From Puniceicoccales bacterium (GTDB taxonomy: Bacteria; Verrucomicrobiota; Verrucomicrobiia; Opitutales; UBA953): a stretch of 61,105 bases of DNA. The notes under the pieces are model-generated. The model had not been told where the DNA came from. It worked only from the letters and a program-made list of their open reading frames with translations, and searched no databases. The stretch lies in assembly GCA_031256995.1 (NCBI GenBank), contig JAIRPL010000001.1:1-61105 (forward strand), read 5' to 3'. Below, piece by piece: positions 52,735-61,105 of the stretch; the first letter of the stretch is position 1; every line of letters begins with the position of its first letter. Position numbers and translations under genes: made by a program.

Positions 52735-54798
52735 ATGTCCACTGAAACATTGGAAAGCTCGGGAATTGACATCGAATATCGCGATTTCGAAAAAAATAAG
52801 AAAAATGGTTCGCAATCGGAGAAAGTCCAGCGGCGTCATTTTTCACGCCATCATCACGACATCGCAGGCTTCAGGCGCAAGCTCGCCACCCTTGCGAGTT
52901 TGAGTTTTCTGGGCGCGTTGCGTGCGGCGCCTTCCGAAGAATTGCCAAAACGTCGGCAAGGCGATGACTCGTGGCGTCAGACTCCGCGCGCGGAAACGCC
53001 CGGGGAACGGCGGCCGTCAAAAATCGAAAACGGAAAAGATGGCGCCGCGCGCACAAATCCCGGCAAGGAAAAGCCGGGGCGCCGCGAGTGGCTTGTCGCG
53101 GGATTTGCGTTGATGGCGCTTGTCTCGTCCGTGGTTCTTTTGGGCGCGCTGCACGTCACGGGGCAATTCGTCGTTCTAACGTTTTCGGCACTCGCCTTCG
53201 CCGCCTTGTTTTTACCGATGTTTGACGAAGGGCGCTCCCAGAGCGCGAAGGACTCGTGGAGAAAACTCGTACGATTCCCGCTCTTTTGGCTGGGCCTGGC
53301 ACTGCTGGCACTGATGTTGGTGCAGGGCCTGAACCCCGACTACCTTGTCGTCACACGCGCGTACTCTTTCCGGGTCCACCCCATGCGCCCCCATGTGCCA
53401 TGGCTTCCATCAGGGGTCAGCGCGCCATTTGAGCTGGAGACGGCACCGGGCGGCATGAATGCCTTTCGCCAGATGGTCATGTTCGGGGCGCCCTGGCTGT
53501 TGTTGTGCGCATTGTGGGTCGGAGTGGCCCGCCGGCGTGTTTTCTTCGCGCTCGGCTGGGGCCTGATGCTGTTTGCCTTCCTGTTTTCGACCCACGGGAT
53601 CTGGCTGCGGATCACGGGCGCCCAGGATTTCATGGGGTATCACACGCTGGCGGAGGCGGCGTTTTTTTCGACATTCCCCTACCAAAACAACGCCGGCGGC
53701 TGGCTCTCGCTGGCATTCGCCGTCGCCTGCGCGCTGGGATTGCGCCACTGGGGGCGCACGGCGGACGTCAGGGCGCCAAGCGGCCCCCACCTGCTCTGCG
53801 CCGCGTTTGCCCTGTCCTACGCGCTGGCCAGCATCTGCACGCTGAGTTTTGGCGGGATGCTTACCACGTCGGCATTGCTCTTTGTCGCAACCCCGGCCGC
53901 CATCCTCTGGCTTCTTTGGCTGAAGGGCGTGAACCGGCGCGCGGTGCTTGGCGGGGGCGTCGCCGTCTCCCTGCTCGCGCTGCTTGTCACGGTCTTTTTC
54001 GCCAGCATGGACCTTCGTTCCGCCCAAAACAAACTGGAACGCAAATTTCAACTCGTGGAAACCAGCCGTGTGGACGATCGCGCGCCCTTCCGCCAGGCAA
54101 CGTGGGACATCATCACCTATCGCGACAACGAGCACCTCTGGTCGGGCTGGGGAGCGGGTTCCTATCAATGGATTTCGCCTCCGTTCTACAAACGCCTGCC
54201 CGCTTTTCAGGCAAAGAAATCGAGTCCGGCAAAACGTTCGCACCACGCCACTTGCGACTGGCTTGAAATGCTCGCCGAATGGGGTCTGCTTGGCATGGCC
54301 ATCGTCGTGGCGGCATTTGCCTGGGTGCTCGGCCATCTCCTGCGCCAGTGGCGGCGCTGGACGCCGGCCACGCTCGTGCTTGTCGCCGCCATGCTGCTCT
54401 ACATGGGGCATTCATGGATGGAATCGCTGAATTACTCGATGCCTGTGCTCTGCCTTGCCGCGTTTGTCACCATGCTCGCCATGAAATTCAGCCTTTCCTC
54501 GCGAAGTGGCAAATCCGGGGGCCATGGCCACCTGCCGTACTCCTCTTTCTCCAGCACATTCCGGGACAATTCCAACGGGGGAAACCTCCACTCCCAGCGC
54601 CAGAAAAAGGATCGCATCCAAGCCCGGGACGATGGCGCGGAGGCGGCCGGCCATTCCACCGGGCACCACCGCCATCATTCCCACCACGCGCACCACTCCT
54701 ATTCGCGCCGTTCGCGCCATTCCAGCCGCTCCCATCCCCAGGCAGGATCCCACGCCCCGGAGGCGGACCAGGCGGGGGAGGATCCCCTGTCCATATAG
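52735..54798 (+). CDS. O-antigen ligase-like membrane protein with histidine-rich ends
   Basis: 687 residues. A long charged N-terminus (about 1-120, including RRHFSRHHHD) leads to about 10-12 membrane helices. The Wzy_C/WaaL-like core is suggested by FSTFPYQNNAGGWLSLAF (near 305-325), ALASICTLSFGGMLTT and the large periplasmic-type loop RQATWDIITYRDNEHLWSGWGAGSYQW (near 450-490), which has the ligase-typical Gly/Trp pattern. The cytoplasmic C-terminus (about 590-687) is rich in His, Ser and Arg: TGHHRHHSHHAHHSYSRRSR. The family joins O-antigen to lipid A core or polymerises glycans. The His-rich ends could bind metal (inference). Confidence 0.82.
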   Translation: MSTETLESSGIDIEYRDFEKNKKNGSQSEKVQRRHFSRHHHDIAGFRRKLATLASLSFLGALRAAPSEELPKRRQGDDSWRQTPRAETPGERRPSKIENGKDGAARTNPGKEKPGRREWLVAGFALMALVSSVVLLGALHVTGQFVVLTFSALAFAALFLPMFDEGRSQSAKDSWRKLVRFPLFWLGLALLALMLVQGLNPDYLVVTRAYSFRVHPMRPHVPWLPSGVSAPFELETAPGGMNAFRQMVMFGAPWLLLCALWVGVARRRVFFALGWGLMLFAFLFSTHGIWLRITGAQDFMGYHTLAEAAFFSTFPYQNNAGGWLSLAFAVACALGLRHWGRTADVRAPSGPHLLCAAFALSYALASICTLSFGGMLTTSALLFVATPAAILWLLWLKGVNRRAVLGGGVAVSLLALLVTVFFASMDLRSAQNKLERKFQLVETSRVDDRAPFRQATWDIITYRDNEHLWSGWGAGSYQWISPPFYKRLPAFQAKKSSPAKRSHHATCDWLEMLAEWGLLGMAIVVAAFAWVLGHLLRQWRRWTPATLVLVAAMLLYMGHSWMESLNYSMPVLCLAAFVTMLAMKFSLSSRSGKSGGHGHLPYSSFSSTFRDNSNGGNLHSQRQKKDRIQARDDGAEAAGHSTGHHRHHSHHAHHSYSRRSRHSSRSHPQAGSHAPEADQAGEDPLSI

Positions 54799-54881
54799 GC
54801 GCGCTTCAAAACCCACGCGAAACACGCCGGAAAACCCGCCCGGAAAAGCGGCTGGCGCGGTCGTGCCGTGGGAAGCCGGCG

Positions 54882-56132
54882 TCAGGAGGAGGCTCCGCGG
54901 ATGATTTCCCCCGGTTCAATGCGCGCCGCGCGCCGGGCCGGAAAAATGGCGGCCACGGACACCACGATCACCGCCGTCAAGACGGCCGCGAGATAGTGGT
55001 TGGGATCCCAATTCACGATGAAGTGATCGGTGGAAAAAATGCCCCGGATGCGCAACGGAATGTTCTCCGCCGCCATTGTGAGCAAGGCCCCGGTCGCGCA
55101 GCCCAAGGATGAGCCGGCCACAATGACCACAAAACCCAGCCACAGGAAAATCGACGTCACGTCACGCTTGGAAAAGCCGTAGGAGCGCAAAATGGCAATT
55201 TCACGCGTCTTCTCAATAACGAGCATGGCAAGGGTGTTGAACATGCCGAGCGCGGAAACGAGGATGATCGTCGAGACGGTGATGGCGGATGAAAAACGCA
55301 GCGCGCGAAACACCTCCAGCCAGACTTTTTCGCGTTTTTGCCACGGCGAGGCATAGTGCCGGAGCAGGCGGGCAAGCCGCGCGGAAAGCTCCGGGGCGAA
55401 ATCCGGGTCCTTGGTTGAGACCTGCAGGTAACTGGCTCCAAAAGGGCGGCCCAGCAGCGACCGCACGCTGCCGAGGTGCACAATGACGCGCACCTTGTCG
55501 ATGTCCCCCACGCCGGTCTCAAAAATGGCGGACACAGTGAAACGCTGCGAGGTGGAACCGGAGGTCAACGTGACCACGTCGCCACATTTCACCGAGGCTT
55601 TCACCGCCAGTTCAGAGCCGACAATGATCCCCTGCGGGCTTTTCTCAAATGTCCCGAGGCTTCCGGCAATAATCTGCCCCTCAAGGTTGGAAACACGCCG
55701 AAACTCCGCGAGATTGATCCCGAAAGCCTGCGCATCCTGCGTTTTCCGGCTGCTCTCGAGCTTCACCGACCCGCGCACAACCTCGGCCACGCCGGTGATT
55801 TCCGAAAAAGCAGCCAGGGTCGCCTTGAGTGTGCTGGGGTAATCAATGCCCTCGATGTACTTGCGTTGCATTTCCAGGACAAGCGGATCCACCTTCGCGC
55901 CTCCTTCCGCCGACACCGTGCGCGACGCCACCGTCTCCTGCTCGCGGTCCGCAATGCGGATGGCACCGTCCGTCCCGAGGATGGTTTGGATGAAAAATTG
56001 CTCAAAGCCGCTGGTTTGCGCCTGCGTCAGGATGAAAAACGCCACACCAAAAATAATGCCGCTGAGCGTCATCAACATTGCCCGTCTCTTAAAAAGGAGG
56101 AACCGGAGCGCGATTTTGAGATTTGTGGACAT
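54882..56132 (-). CDS. FtsX/MacB-type ABC transporter permease (LolC/E-like)
   Basis: 416 residues from the ATG at 56132; an upstream in-frame ATG at 56348 would add an unlikely Cys-rich leader. The N-terminal helix KRRAMLMTLSGIIFGVAFFI is followed by a periplasmic MacB-like domain (about 50-250, with NLAEFRRVSNLEGQIIAG and GDIDKVRVIVHLGSVRSLLG) and three C-terminal helices (TVSTIILVSALGMFNTLAMLVIEKTREIAILRSYGF and others). These are the FtsX-domain permeases used in lipoprotein release or efflux. No ATPase gene is adjacent, which is unusual. It converges with the O-antigen-ligase-like gene. Confidence 0.88.
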   Translation of the reverse strand: MSTNLKIALRFLLFKRRAMLMTLSGIIFGVAFFILTQAQTSGFEQFFIQTILGTDGAIRIADREQETVASRTVSAEGGAKVDPLVLEMQRKYIEGIDYPSTLKATLAAFSEITGVAEVVRGSVKLESSRKTQDAQAFGINLAEFRRVSNLEGQIIAGSLGTFEKSPQGIIVGSELAVKASVKCGDVVTLTSGSTSQRFTVSAIFETGVGDIDKVRVIVHLGSVRSLLGRPFGASYLQVSTKDPDFAPELSARLARLLRHYASPWQKREKVWLEVFRALRFSSAITVSTIILVSALGMFNTLAMLVIEKTREIAILRSYGFSKRDVTSIFLWLGFVVIVAGSSLGCATGALLTMAAENIPLRIRGIFSTDHFIVNWDPNHYLAAVLTAVIVVSVAAIFPARRAARIEPGEIIRGASS

Positions 56133-56266
56133 GGGAAAACGTGCCGGAGTGAAACGGGCGCGAAAACACGCCCTGCCCTCCCGAGAACAACAAAAGCGCA
56201 AGACAACACCGCGCTCAACCCGAAAACAATGAAGTCCGCAAAAGGCCGGGGTGCGCCAAGGAATGG

Positions 56267-56307
56267 AAAAAGCACGGGCGGGACAGGCAAAAGCGCCCGT
56301 CCCGCCC
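56267..56307 (-). terminator. Terminator of the CoA-transferase gene
   Basis: GGGCGGGAC (56276-56284) and GTCCCGCCC (56299-56307) form a 9-bp stem with an inner GGC/GCC pairing. On the minus strand a run of five T (56271-56267) follows after GTGC, as in an intrinsic terminator. It lies 54 bases past the gene stop. Confidence 0.8.
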
Positions 56308-56360
56308 ATGGTTTTCCGCTTTTTTTGCGCCAAGGTGATTTCACTCACCTTTTGCGCGCC

Positions 56361-57854
56361 TCAAAGCAGGTCGGCGGCCTTGCGCATGTCCTTGAACCGC
56401 GCGAAAGCCTGATGAAAGATCGCGGATTTGTCGGTGTTGACCTGGGCATGGACGGTGCCACAGCTGCGCACGTAGGCGCGGAGAAGGTCGCGGTACTGGG
56501 GGTCAACCGTCCTGCTGATGATTTCCTCGGCGCGCTCGGTGGGATCCTTGCCGCGAAGGTCGGCGACGCCGTGCTCGGTGACGAGAATATCCACGCTGTG
56601 CTCGCTATGGTCGATGTGGCTGCACACCGGGACGATGCTGCTAAGAGCGCCATCCTTGCGGACGGAAGGACAGGTGAATATCGAGAGATGGGCGTTGCGG
56701 GTGAAATCGCCACTGCCACCGATGCCATTCATGATCTGGCGCCCCAGGGTGTGGGTGGAGTTGACGTTTCCGTTGATGTCAAATTCCAAGGCGGTGTTGA
56801 TCGTGATGATGCCAAGGCGGCGGACCATTTCCGGGCTGTTGGAAATTTCCATCGGACGAAGGATGAGCTTGTCCTTGTATTGATTCCAATTGGCATAAAC
56901 CTTGGAGAGCACCGACGGGGTGAAAGACACGGCGGTGCCGCTGGCAAAATCCACACGCCCTTGGTCGATCAGGGAAAGGATGCCGTCCTGGATGACCTCG
57001 GAGTAGAGGCTGAAATTGGGGATCTCCTTGTTCTGCGCCATCGCCTCGGTGACGGCGTTGGCGATATTGCCGACGCCGGACTGGAAGGGGAGTCCGTCCG
57101 GAAGGCGCCCGGCGCGGCGCTCGGCGACAAGGAAATTGGCCACATTGGCGCCAATGGCGATGGTGGCCGGATCCGGCTCATCGTAATCCTTCACGTTGTC
57201 AAGCGCGTGATTGGTCACGATGCCCGCGATTTGCGACGGACGAAGCTGAAGGAGCGGGTTGCCGACACGATCACGCACGGTGACGATGGGGATGGGCTGG
57301 CGATGGGGCGGATCGGCGGGTTCATAGATGTCGTGCAGGCCGTAAATGGCGGCCGGATGGGCGTCATTCAGCTCGATAAGGACTTTGTCGGCAAGGCGCG
57401 CCAGGGTGTTCGTGGCCCCGATGGAGGTCGTCAGGAGGATGGACCCGTCGGCACGCACCTCGGCGGCCTCAAGCACCGCCCAGTCAACCTTGCCAAGAAA
57501 ACCCGCGCGCAGCCAGGGTTGCACCTGCGAGAGGTGCATGTCGAAATAACGCATCCTGCCTTCGTTGATGGATTTGCGCTGGATGGCGTTGGATTGATAG
57601 GGGGTGCGCCAGTTGATGGCCTCGGCCTCGGCCAAGGCTCCGTCAAGCTCGCCACTGGTCGAGGCGCCAGTGATGACGTTTATCTTGAAGCGTTTGCCCT
57701 CGGCGTGCAGGGCCTTGGCCCGGGCGGCGATGGCTTGCGGAATGAGCTTCGTTTGCCCCGTGGAGGTGAATCCCGAAAAACCCACGGTGGAGCCGTCAGC
57801 GACAAGGGCGGCGGCCTCATCGGCCGTCAATATTGGAAACGGAAGTTTGGACAT
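56361..57854 (-). CDS. Acetyl-CoA hydrolase/transferase (succinyl-CoA:acetate CoA-transferase type)
   Basis: 497 residues, full length for the Ach1/AarC/Cat1 family. GSTVGFSGFTSTGQTKLIP begins the first domain; ATTSIGATNTLARLADK-like sequence and GVGNIANAVTEAM are oxyanion and CoA-binding loops; the catalytic Glu is in SLYSEVIQDGILSL (near 283). GIGGSGDFTRNAHLS and FTCPSVRKDG lie in the C-terminal domain. It transfers CoA between acetate, succinate or propionate and their thioesters, so it could function in acetate or propionate production or in a modified TCA cycle. It is a single transcription unit with its own terminator. Confidence 0.93.
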   Translation of the reverse strand: MSKLPFPILTADEAAALVADGSTVGFSGFTSTGQTKLIPQAIAARAKALHAEGKRFKINVITGASTSGELDGALAEAEAINWRTPYQSNAIQRKSINEGRMRYFDMHLSQVQPWLRAGFLGKVDWAVLEAAEVRADGSILLTTSIGATNTLARLADKVLIELNDAHPAAIYGLHDIYEPADPPHRQPIPIVTVRDRVGNPLLQLRPSQIAGIVTNHALDNVKDYDEPDPATIAIGANVANFLVAERRAGRLPDGLPFQSGVGNIANAVTEAMAQNKEIPNFSLYSEVIQDGILSLIDQGRVDFASGTAVSFTPSVLSKVYANWNQYKDKLILRPMEISNSPEMVRRLGIITINTALEFDINGNVNSTHTLGRQIMNGIGGSGDFTRNAHLSIFTCPSVRKDGALSSIVPVCSHIDHSEHSVDILVTEHGVADLRGKDPTERAEEIISRTVDPQYRDLLRAYVRSCGTVHAQVNTDKSAIFHQAFARFKDMRKAADLL

Positions 57855-58041
57855 GTGCGGTGTCGTTGCTTGTGGTTGAAAACTTGGAAAAGCGGGTGCT
57901 TATACGCCCGCCCCCGCGCAAGGGAAAGCCTTGAAACGGCCGGACCGGCCGGGCGGGGAACGATTCGCACGGGGAGGCCCCCGGCGCGCCCCGTCCGCAC
58001 ATCGGATCCTTTCCAATTGCCCGCCTCGAATTGGAAAGCAT

Positions 58042-58743
58042 TCAAAGCCAGCCCAGAAGCCGCAGGGCGGCGGCGATAAAAACGGTGAAAATGCCGGTCA
58101 GGCAAAGGGCGACACCGCTCGTGGCGCCCTGCATCTCGCCCATCTCGAGCGCGCGGGCGGTGCCAAGGGCATGGCTGCAGGCGCCAATGGCGGCACCCTG
58201 CGCCACGGGATCCTTGACCCGGAACAGGCCGCACAGCCAGGGCGCGATGCTTACGCCAAGAATGCCGGTCAATGTGATGCCAAGCACGGCCAGGCCGGGA
58301 TCGCCGCCGAGATGGCGCGAAATCTCAAGCCCGAAGGGGATGGAAACGGATTTCACGAGAAGCGGGCGCGCCAGCACCGGATCAAGCCCGCACAGGCGGG
58401 AAAGCAGCAAAACGGACACCACGGCGGTCAACGCCCCGCAGGCGGCGCCAATGAGCAAGGGCCACCGGTGGCGGGCCAGAAGCGCGCGTTGATGGTAAAG
58501 CGGGAGCGCAAGCATCACGGTGACAGGGCCGAGGAAAAATTGCACACCATCCCCCCCGAGCCGGTAACTTTCGTAGGGGATGGAAAATCCCTGGAGGAGC
58601 GCGATGACGAGCGCGGTGGCAAACGGCAGCGCGGGAAGCGCGCGCAAAGGGCGGAACGCGCTGCGCAGAGCCGAGGCGCCGACATACGCGGCGAGCGTGA
58701 CAACAACGCCAAACAGGGGCGTCTCAAAGAGTGTCTGTCTCAT
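58042..58743 (-). CDS. lrgB: LrgB/CidB-family membrane protein
   Basis: 233 residues from the ATG at 58743, which precedes the first helix (LFETPLFGVVVTLAAYVGA). About eight membrane segments; the family signatures FFLGPVTVMLALPLYHQRA, VKSVSIPFGLEISRHLGG and GAAIGACSHALGTARALEM are clear. LrgB-type proteins pair with LrgA/CidA; in Gram-positive bacteria the pair regulates murein hydrolase activity, and plant or bacterial homologues carry glycolate or pyruvate. It follows lrgA by 64 bases on the same strand. Confidence 0.92.
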   Translation of the reverse strand: MRQTLFETPLFGVVVTLAAYVGASALRSAFRPLRALPALPFATALVIALLQGFSIPYESYRLGGDGVQFFLGPVTVMLALPLYHQRALLARHRWPLLIGAACGALTAVVSVLLLSRLCGLDPVLARPLLVKSVSIPFGLEISRHLGGDPGLAVLGITLTGILGVSIAPWLCGLFRVKDPVAQGAAIGACSHALGTARALEMGEMQGATSGVALCLTGIFTVFIAAALRLLGWL

Positions 58744-58807
58744 GCGGGGAAACCTTGGGAACGTGGCATGACGGGCGGTGGCGCGCAAAGGCGGCGGGGG
58801 GGCATCG

Positions 58808-59191
58808 TCACCGCCTGGCGCGCCCGACGGCATTTTCAGCCCGGCGGATGAGCGCGCCGGTCACAAACGCCGTCACCGCGAACACGAGCACCGTGGAGAC
58901 GGCCACAACGCACACAAACGCCAGGACATTGCCACGCAGGTGGTGAAAACTGGCGAGAATGCCCACCGCAGGCGGAATGAAGAACAACGCCATGTCGCGC
59001 AAAAAAAGCCTGCAGGCATCCTCGACATGCTCCGTCCGGATGATGCCAAGGCACAGGAAAGCCGTGAGCGCCAGCATGCCAAGCAACGCGCCCGGCACAG
59101 GCAGCACCAGAAGCCGCACCAAGGCCTCGCACCCGAAATAAAGCAGTAAAATGCGTGTGAATTGCACAAGAAGTTTCATGCGGACGCCCAT
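58808..59191 (-). CDS. lrgA: LrgA/CidA-family holin-like membrane protein
   Basis: 127 residues (123 if it starts at the ATG at 59179). Four membrane helices with the family motif VLPVPGALLGMLALTAFLC, HVEDACRLFLRDMALFFIPPAVG and a charged end. CidA/LrgA proteins resemble holins and regulate hydrolase release or pyruvate uptake. It heads the lrgAB unit and is divergent from the NamZ-like gene by 100 bases, so the shared region may contain both promoters. Confidence 0.93.
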   Translation of the reverse strand: MGVRMKLLVQFTRILLLYFGCEALVRLLVLPVPGALLGMLALTAFLCLGIIRTEHVEDACRLFLRDMALFFIPPAVGILASFHHLRGNVLAFVCVVAVSTVLVFAVTAFVTGALIRRAENAVGRARR

Positions 59192-59291
59192 GATTCCTCA
59201 AAAAACAACGCAAGGGGAGTGAATTCACCAAGGAGGGCGGCAGCGCCTTTGCTGTTGCACGCAAGGCGATGTGACGTGGAATGCGCCCAAA

Positions 59292-60581
59292 ATGCTAAGA
59301 AGACAGTTCATCGGGTGGGCGCCCCCTGTCCTCACGGGCGTTCTGCTGGGCAAGACACCATCCGTGGCGGCTGCGGCGCCAGGGCACCCAAAACCGCGCG
59401 TCGCCCTGGGGATAGACGTGCTGGAACTGAACCGCTTCGCCCAGACACAGGGCCGGAGCGTGGGCCTGCTCACCCACGCGGCAGGCCAAAATTCACGCGG
59501 CCGCAAGACCGTGGACATCCTGCGGCGCGCGCCCGGCGTGAGGCTCGTCAAACTTTTCGGGCCGGAGCACGGCATCCACGGCGACCTCCCCGCCAATGCC
59601 CCGGTGCAGGACACCCTGGACCGCCGCACAGGCCTGTCCGTGCATTCGCTCTACGGAAAGACACGCCGCCCCACACCCGAGATGCTCCGTGGACTGGACA
59701 CCCTTGTCATCGACCTGCAGGACATCGGCGCGCGCACCTACACCTACGTGACATGCATGAAGTACGCCATCGAGGCATGCTTCGAGGCCGGCGTGCGCGT
59801 CGTCGTGCTCGACCGCCCAAACCCGCTCGGCGGCCTGAAGGTGGACGGCCCCGGGCTGGACGAAAAATGGCTGAGCTACGTCGGGGCCTTCCGCGTCCCC
59901 TATGTCCACGGCCTCACCATCGGCGAGCTGGCGCTGGCGGCCGTGCGCACACCCGGCTGGTTGAAACTCTCCCCCGCCGCCGCGCGCAACGGAAGGCTCG
60001 AGGTCGTCAAAATGCGCGGATGGCGCCGGGCCATGCGCTGGCATGACACCGGGCTGCTCTGGCGGCCAACCTCCCCGGGAATCCCCAACGTGGAGGCCGC
60101 CGAGGGCTACCCGCTGACGGGCCTCGGCTGCCAGGCGGGCGATTTTTCCCACGGCTCCAAGCAGGCCGGCAAGCACGCCTATTTTTTCCGTTTCATCCAT
60201 TACCCCAAAAAGAAGGCACTCGAGCTGGAACGCACCCTGCGCGCCAGGAACATCCCCGGCTTGGGCGTAAGCCCCTGGCGGCTGCGCGACGGCACCGAGG
60301 GCGTCTATCTGACCATCACCAACTGGCACGCCCTGCGCCCCACGGAAACCTCGTTCCAAATGATGCAAATCTCCTGCCAATGGGCCGCGAAAAATCCCTT
60401 CGCGGCACTCCCCAAAGGCGAGCGCGAGACCGCCATCAAGCACATCGGCGACCAGGCATTCTTTGACGAATTGTGCCGCAAAGGCGCCGCGATAAACATC
60501 GCCGCATGGGTGAACCGCTGGCGCCGCGAGGCCCTCGCATTCCAGCAATGGTCCCGCAAGCACTGGCTCTACGAGGCCTGA
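59292..60581 (+). CDS. NamZ-like exo-beta-N-acetylmuramidase (DUF1343), Tat-type signal
   Basis: 429 residues from the ATG at 59292. The leader LRRQFIGWAPPVLTGVLLG has a twin arginine and hydrophobic core, suggesting Tat export. The mature protein follows DUF1343/NamZ: RSVGLLTHAAGQNSRG, LFGPEHGIHGDLPANAPVQD, VHSLYGKTRRPTPEML, VIDLQDIGARTYTYVTCMKYA and VLDRPNPLGG. The family removes N-acetylmuramic acid from the ends of peptidoglycan fragments. Its position divergent from lrgAB suggests a cell-wall turnover unit (inference). Confidence 0.92.
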   Translation: MLRRQFIGWAPPVLTGVLLGKTPSVAAAAPGHPKPRVALGIDVLELNRFAQTQGRSVGLLTHAAGQNSRGRKTVDILRRAPGVRLVKLFGPEHGIHGDLPANAPVQDTLDRRTGLSVHSLYGKTRRPTPEMLRGLDTLVIDLQDIGARTYTYVTCMKYAIEACFEAGVRVVVLDRPNPLGGLKVDGPGLDEKWLSYVGAFRVPYVHGLTIGELALAAVRTPGWLKLSPAAARNGRLEVVKMRGWRRAMRWHDTGLLWRPTSPGIPNVEAAEGYPLTGLGCQAGDFSHGSKQAGKHAYFFRFIHYPKKKALELERTLRARNIPGLGVSPWRLRDGTEGVYLTITNWHALRPTETSFQMMQISCQWAAKNPFAALPKGERETAIKHIGDQAFFDELCRKGAAINIAAWVNRWRREALAFQQWSRKHWLYEA

Positions 60582-60947
60582 CGGCAGCGGACGCCCCTCC
60601 CCCGGCGCGGCACTCCGTGGCACGGACGGCAACGCAGAACGATGCCTGGACTGGATGCCGCGCCACGGCGGCGGGCTGGAAACCAAAGCCGCGCCGTGCG
60701 CCATGTCATGCATCGCGCTTTTTGACTGCGCACCACCTTTTCTCTTGGGAAACGGCGGGCTTTTCGCCGCATTTTTCATTCCAGCACATTCCCCTCTCCG
60801 GAACCTCCGCAACAACGGCGAAAGAAAAAACCGATCAGTCCGCATCCAGCCGTGAAACGCCTTCCCCCAATGGGACGCACGAAAGACCTCGGAGAACGGC
60901 AGCCCCTGCCTTTGGACGACCATGGTAGCACAAAATAGTATTATGTC
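60582..60947. other. Intergenic region, nothing recognised
   Basis: I see no gene or hairpin with a T run. Open frames here are of GC-rich chance type. An A/T-rich segment (AAAATAGTATTATG) near 60932-60944 ends the region, right at the stop of the last partial gene. Confidence 0.5.
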
Positions 60948-61103
60948 TTACATTCCTTTTCCGGCGGCGTGCGGGCGGCGGGGTGTCTTTTTCGCGGCGG
61001 GGGCCAGGGGCGCGGTGAGTTGCTCGTAGCAAACAAAGAGATGCTCGACGCGCTCGCGGTCGCTGGCGAAGGGGGCGGCGCGGTAGGCGCGGTCAACGGC
61101 GCG
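60948..61103 (-). CDS. C-terminal fragment of an unidentified protein
   Basis: A minus-strand frame enters from the right edge and ends at TAA 60950-60948, giving 51 residues that end KTPRRPHAAGKGM. The start of the visible part, VDRAYRAAPFASDRERVEHL then FVCYEQLTAPLAP, looks like a folded alpha-helical end followed by a basic tail, and the frame has codon use like the neighbouring genes. No family is recognisable from this fragment. Confidence 0.5.
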   Translation of the reverse strand, partial: RAVDRAYRAAPFASDRERVEHLFVCYEQLTAPLAPAAKKTPRRPHAAGKGM

Positions 61104-61105
61104 GT

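Noticed and set aside
55476-58079. 867-codon plus-strand open frame across the permease and CoA-transferase genes
   Set aside because: It is antisense to two well-supported genes and its composition is that of a shadow frame.

Overview
The window is a GC-rich chromosomal segment, most likely from the Verrucomicrobiota (an Opitutales-like member of the PVC superphylum). This is inferred from a giant PEP-CTERM surface protein with autotransporter-type and chlamydial Pmp-like repeats, a Tat-exported Gfo/Idh/MocA oxidoreductase, a squalene-hopene cyclase, a secreted ClpP-fold protein and very weak use of Shine-Dalgarno sequences. No rRNA, tRNA, CRISPR array, prophage or transposase was recognised. 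Most of the segment is ordinary chromosome: single housekeeping genes and short operons in both directions.

Left part (1-8.4 kb), the accessory end: a membrane protein cut by the window edge, an intergenic region with 17-bp tandem repeats and a strong hairpin, a 1471-residue PEP-CTERM/Pmp-like protein whose reading frame runs through an 18-base G tract just before its signal peptide, and a compact restriction-modification pair (Dam-type adenine methylase plus PD-(D/E)XK endonuclease). The 18-base tract resembles a contingency (phase-variation) locus and is the most interesting feature here.

Middle (8.6-34.5 kb): nuoD, rpe, infC, hemB, a secreted HEXXH protein, two small membrane proteins, transketolase, an RseP-type site-2 protease, a GluQ-type synthetase, an LtaS-like sulfatase-fold transferase overlapping a PAP2 phosphatase, a secreted ClpP-fold protein and nadE. 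On the minus strand follow an enoyl-reductase-like protein, dnaE and a Tat-exported oxidoreductase.

Right part (34.6-61.1 kb): a metallophosphoesterase overlapping a DsbD-like reductase with permuted domain order, fabZ-like, def and dinB. Then comes the minus-strand run rpmH-rnpA-yidD-miaA-glycosyltransferase (yidC is absent where it usually sits), followed by argJ, a 12-bp minisatellite, a thioredoxin-fold protein without its cysteines, rmuC, a lipoprotein, ruvX, shc, an O-antigen-ligase-like protein with a histidine-rich tail, an orphan FtsX-type permease and a CoA-transferase. The window closes with an lrgAB pair divergent from a NamZ-like muramidase. Envelope themes recur: surface display, glycan transfer, hopanoids, disulfide chemistry and peptidoglycan turnover.

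All calls come from reading the sequence; family assignments rest on remembered motifs, not on database searches.
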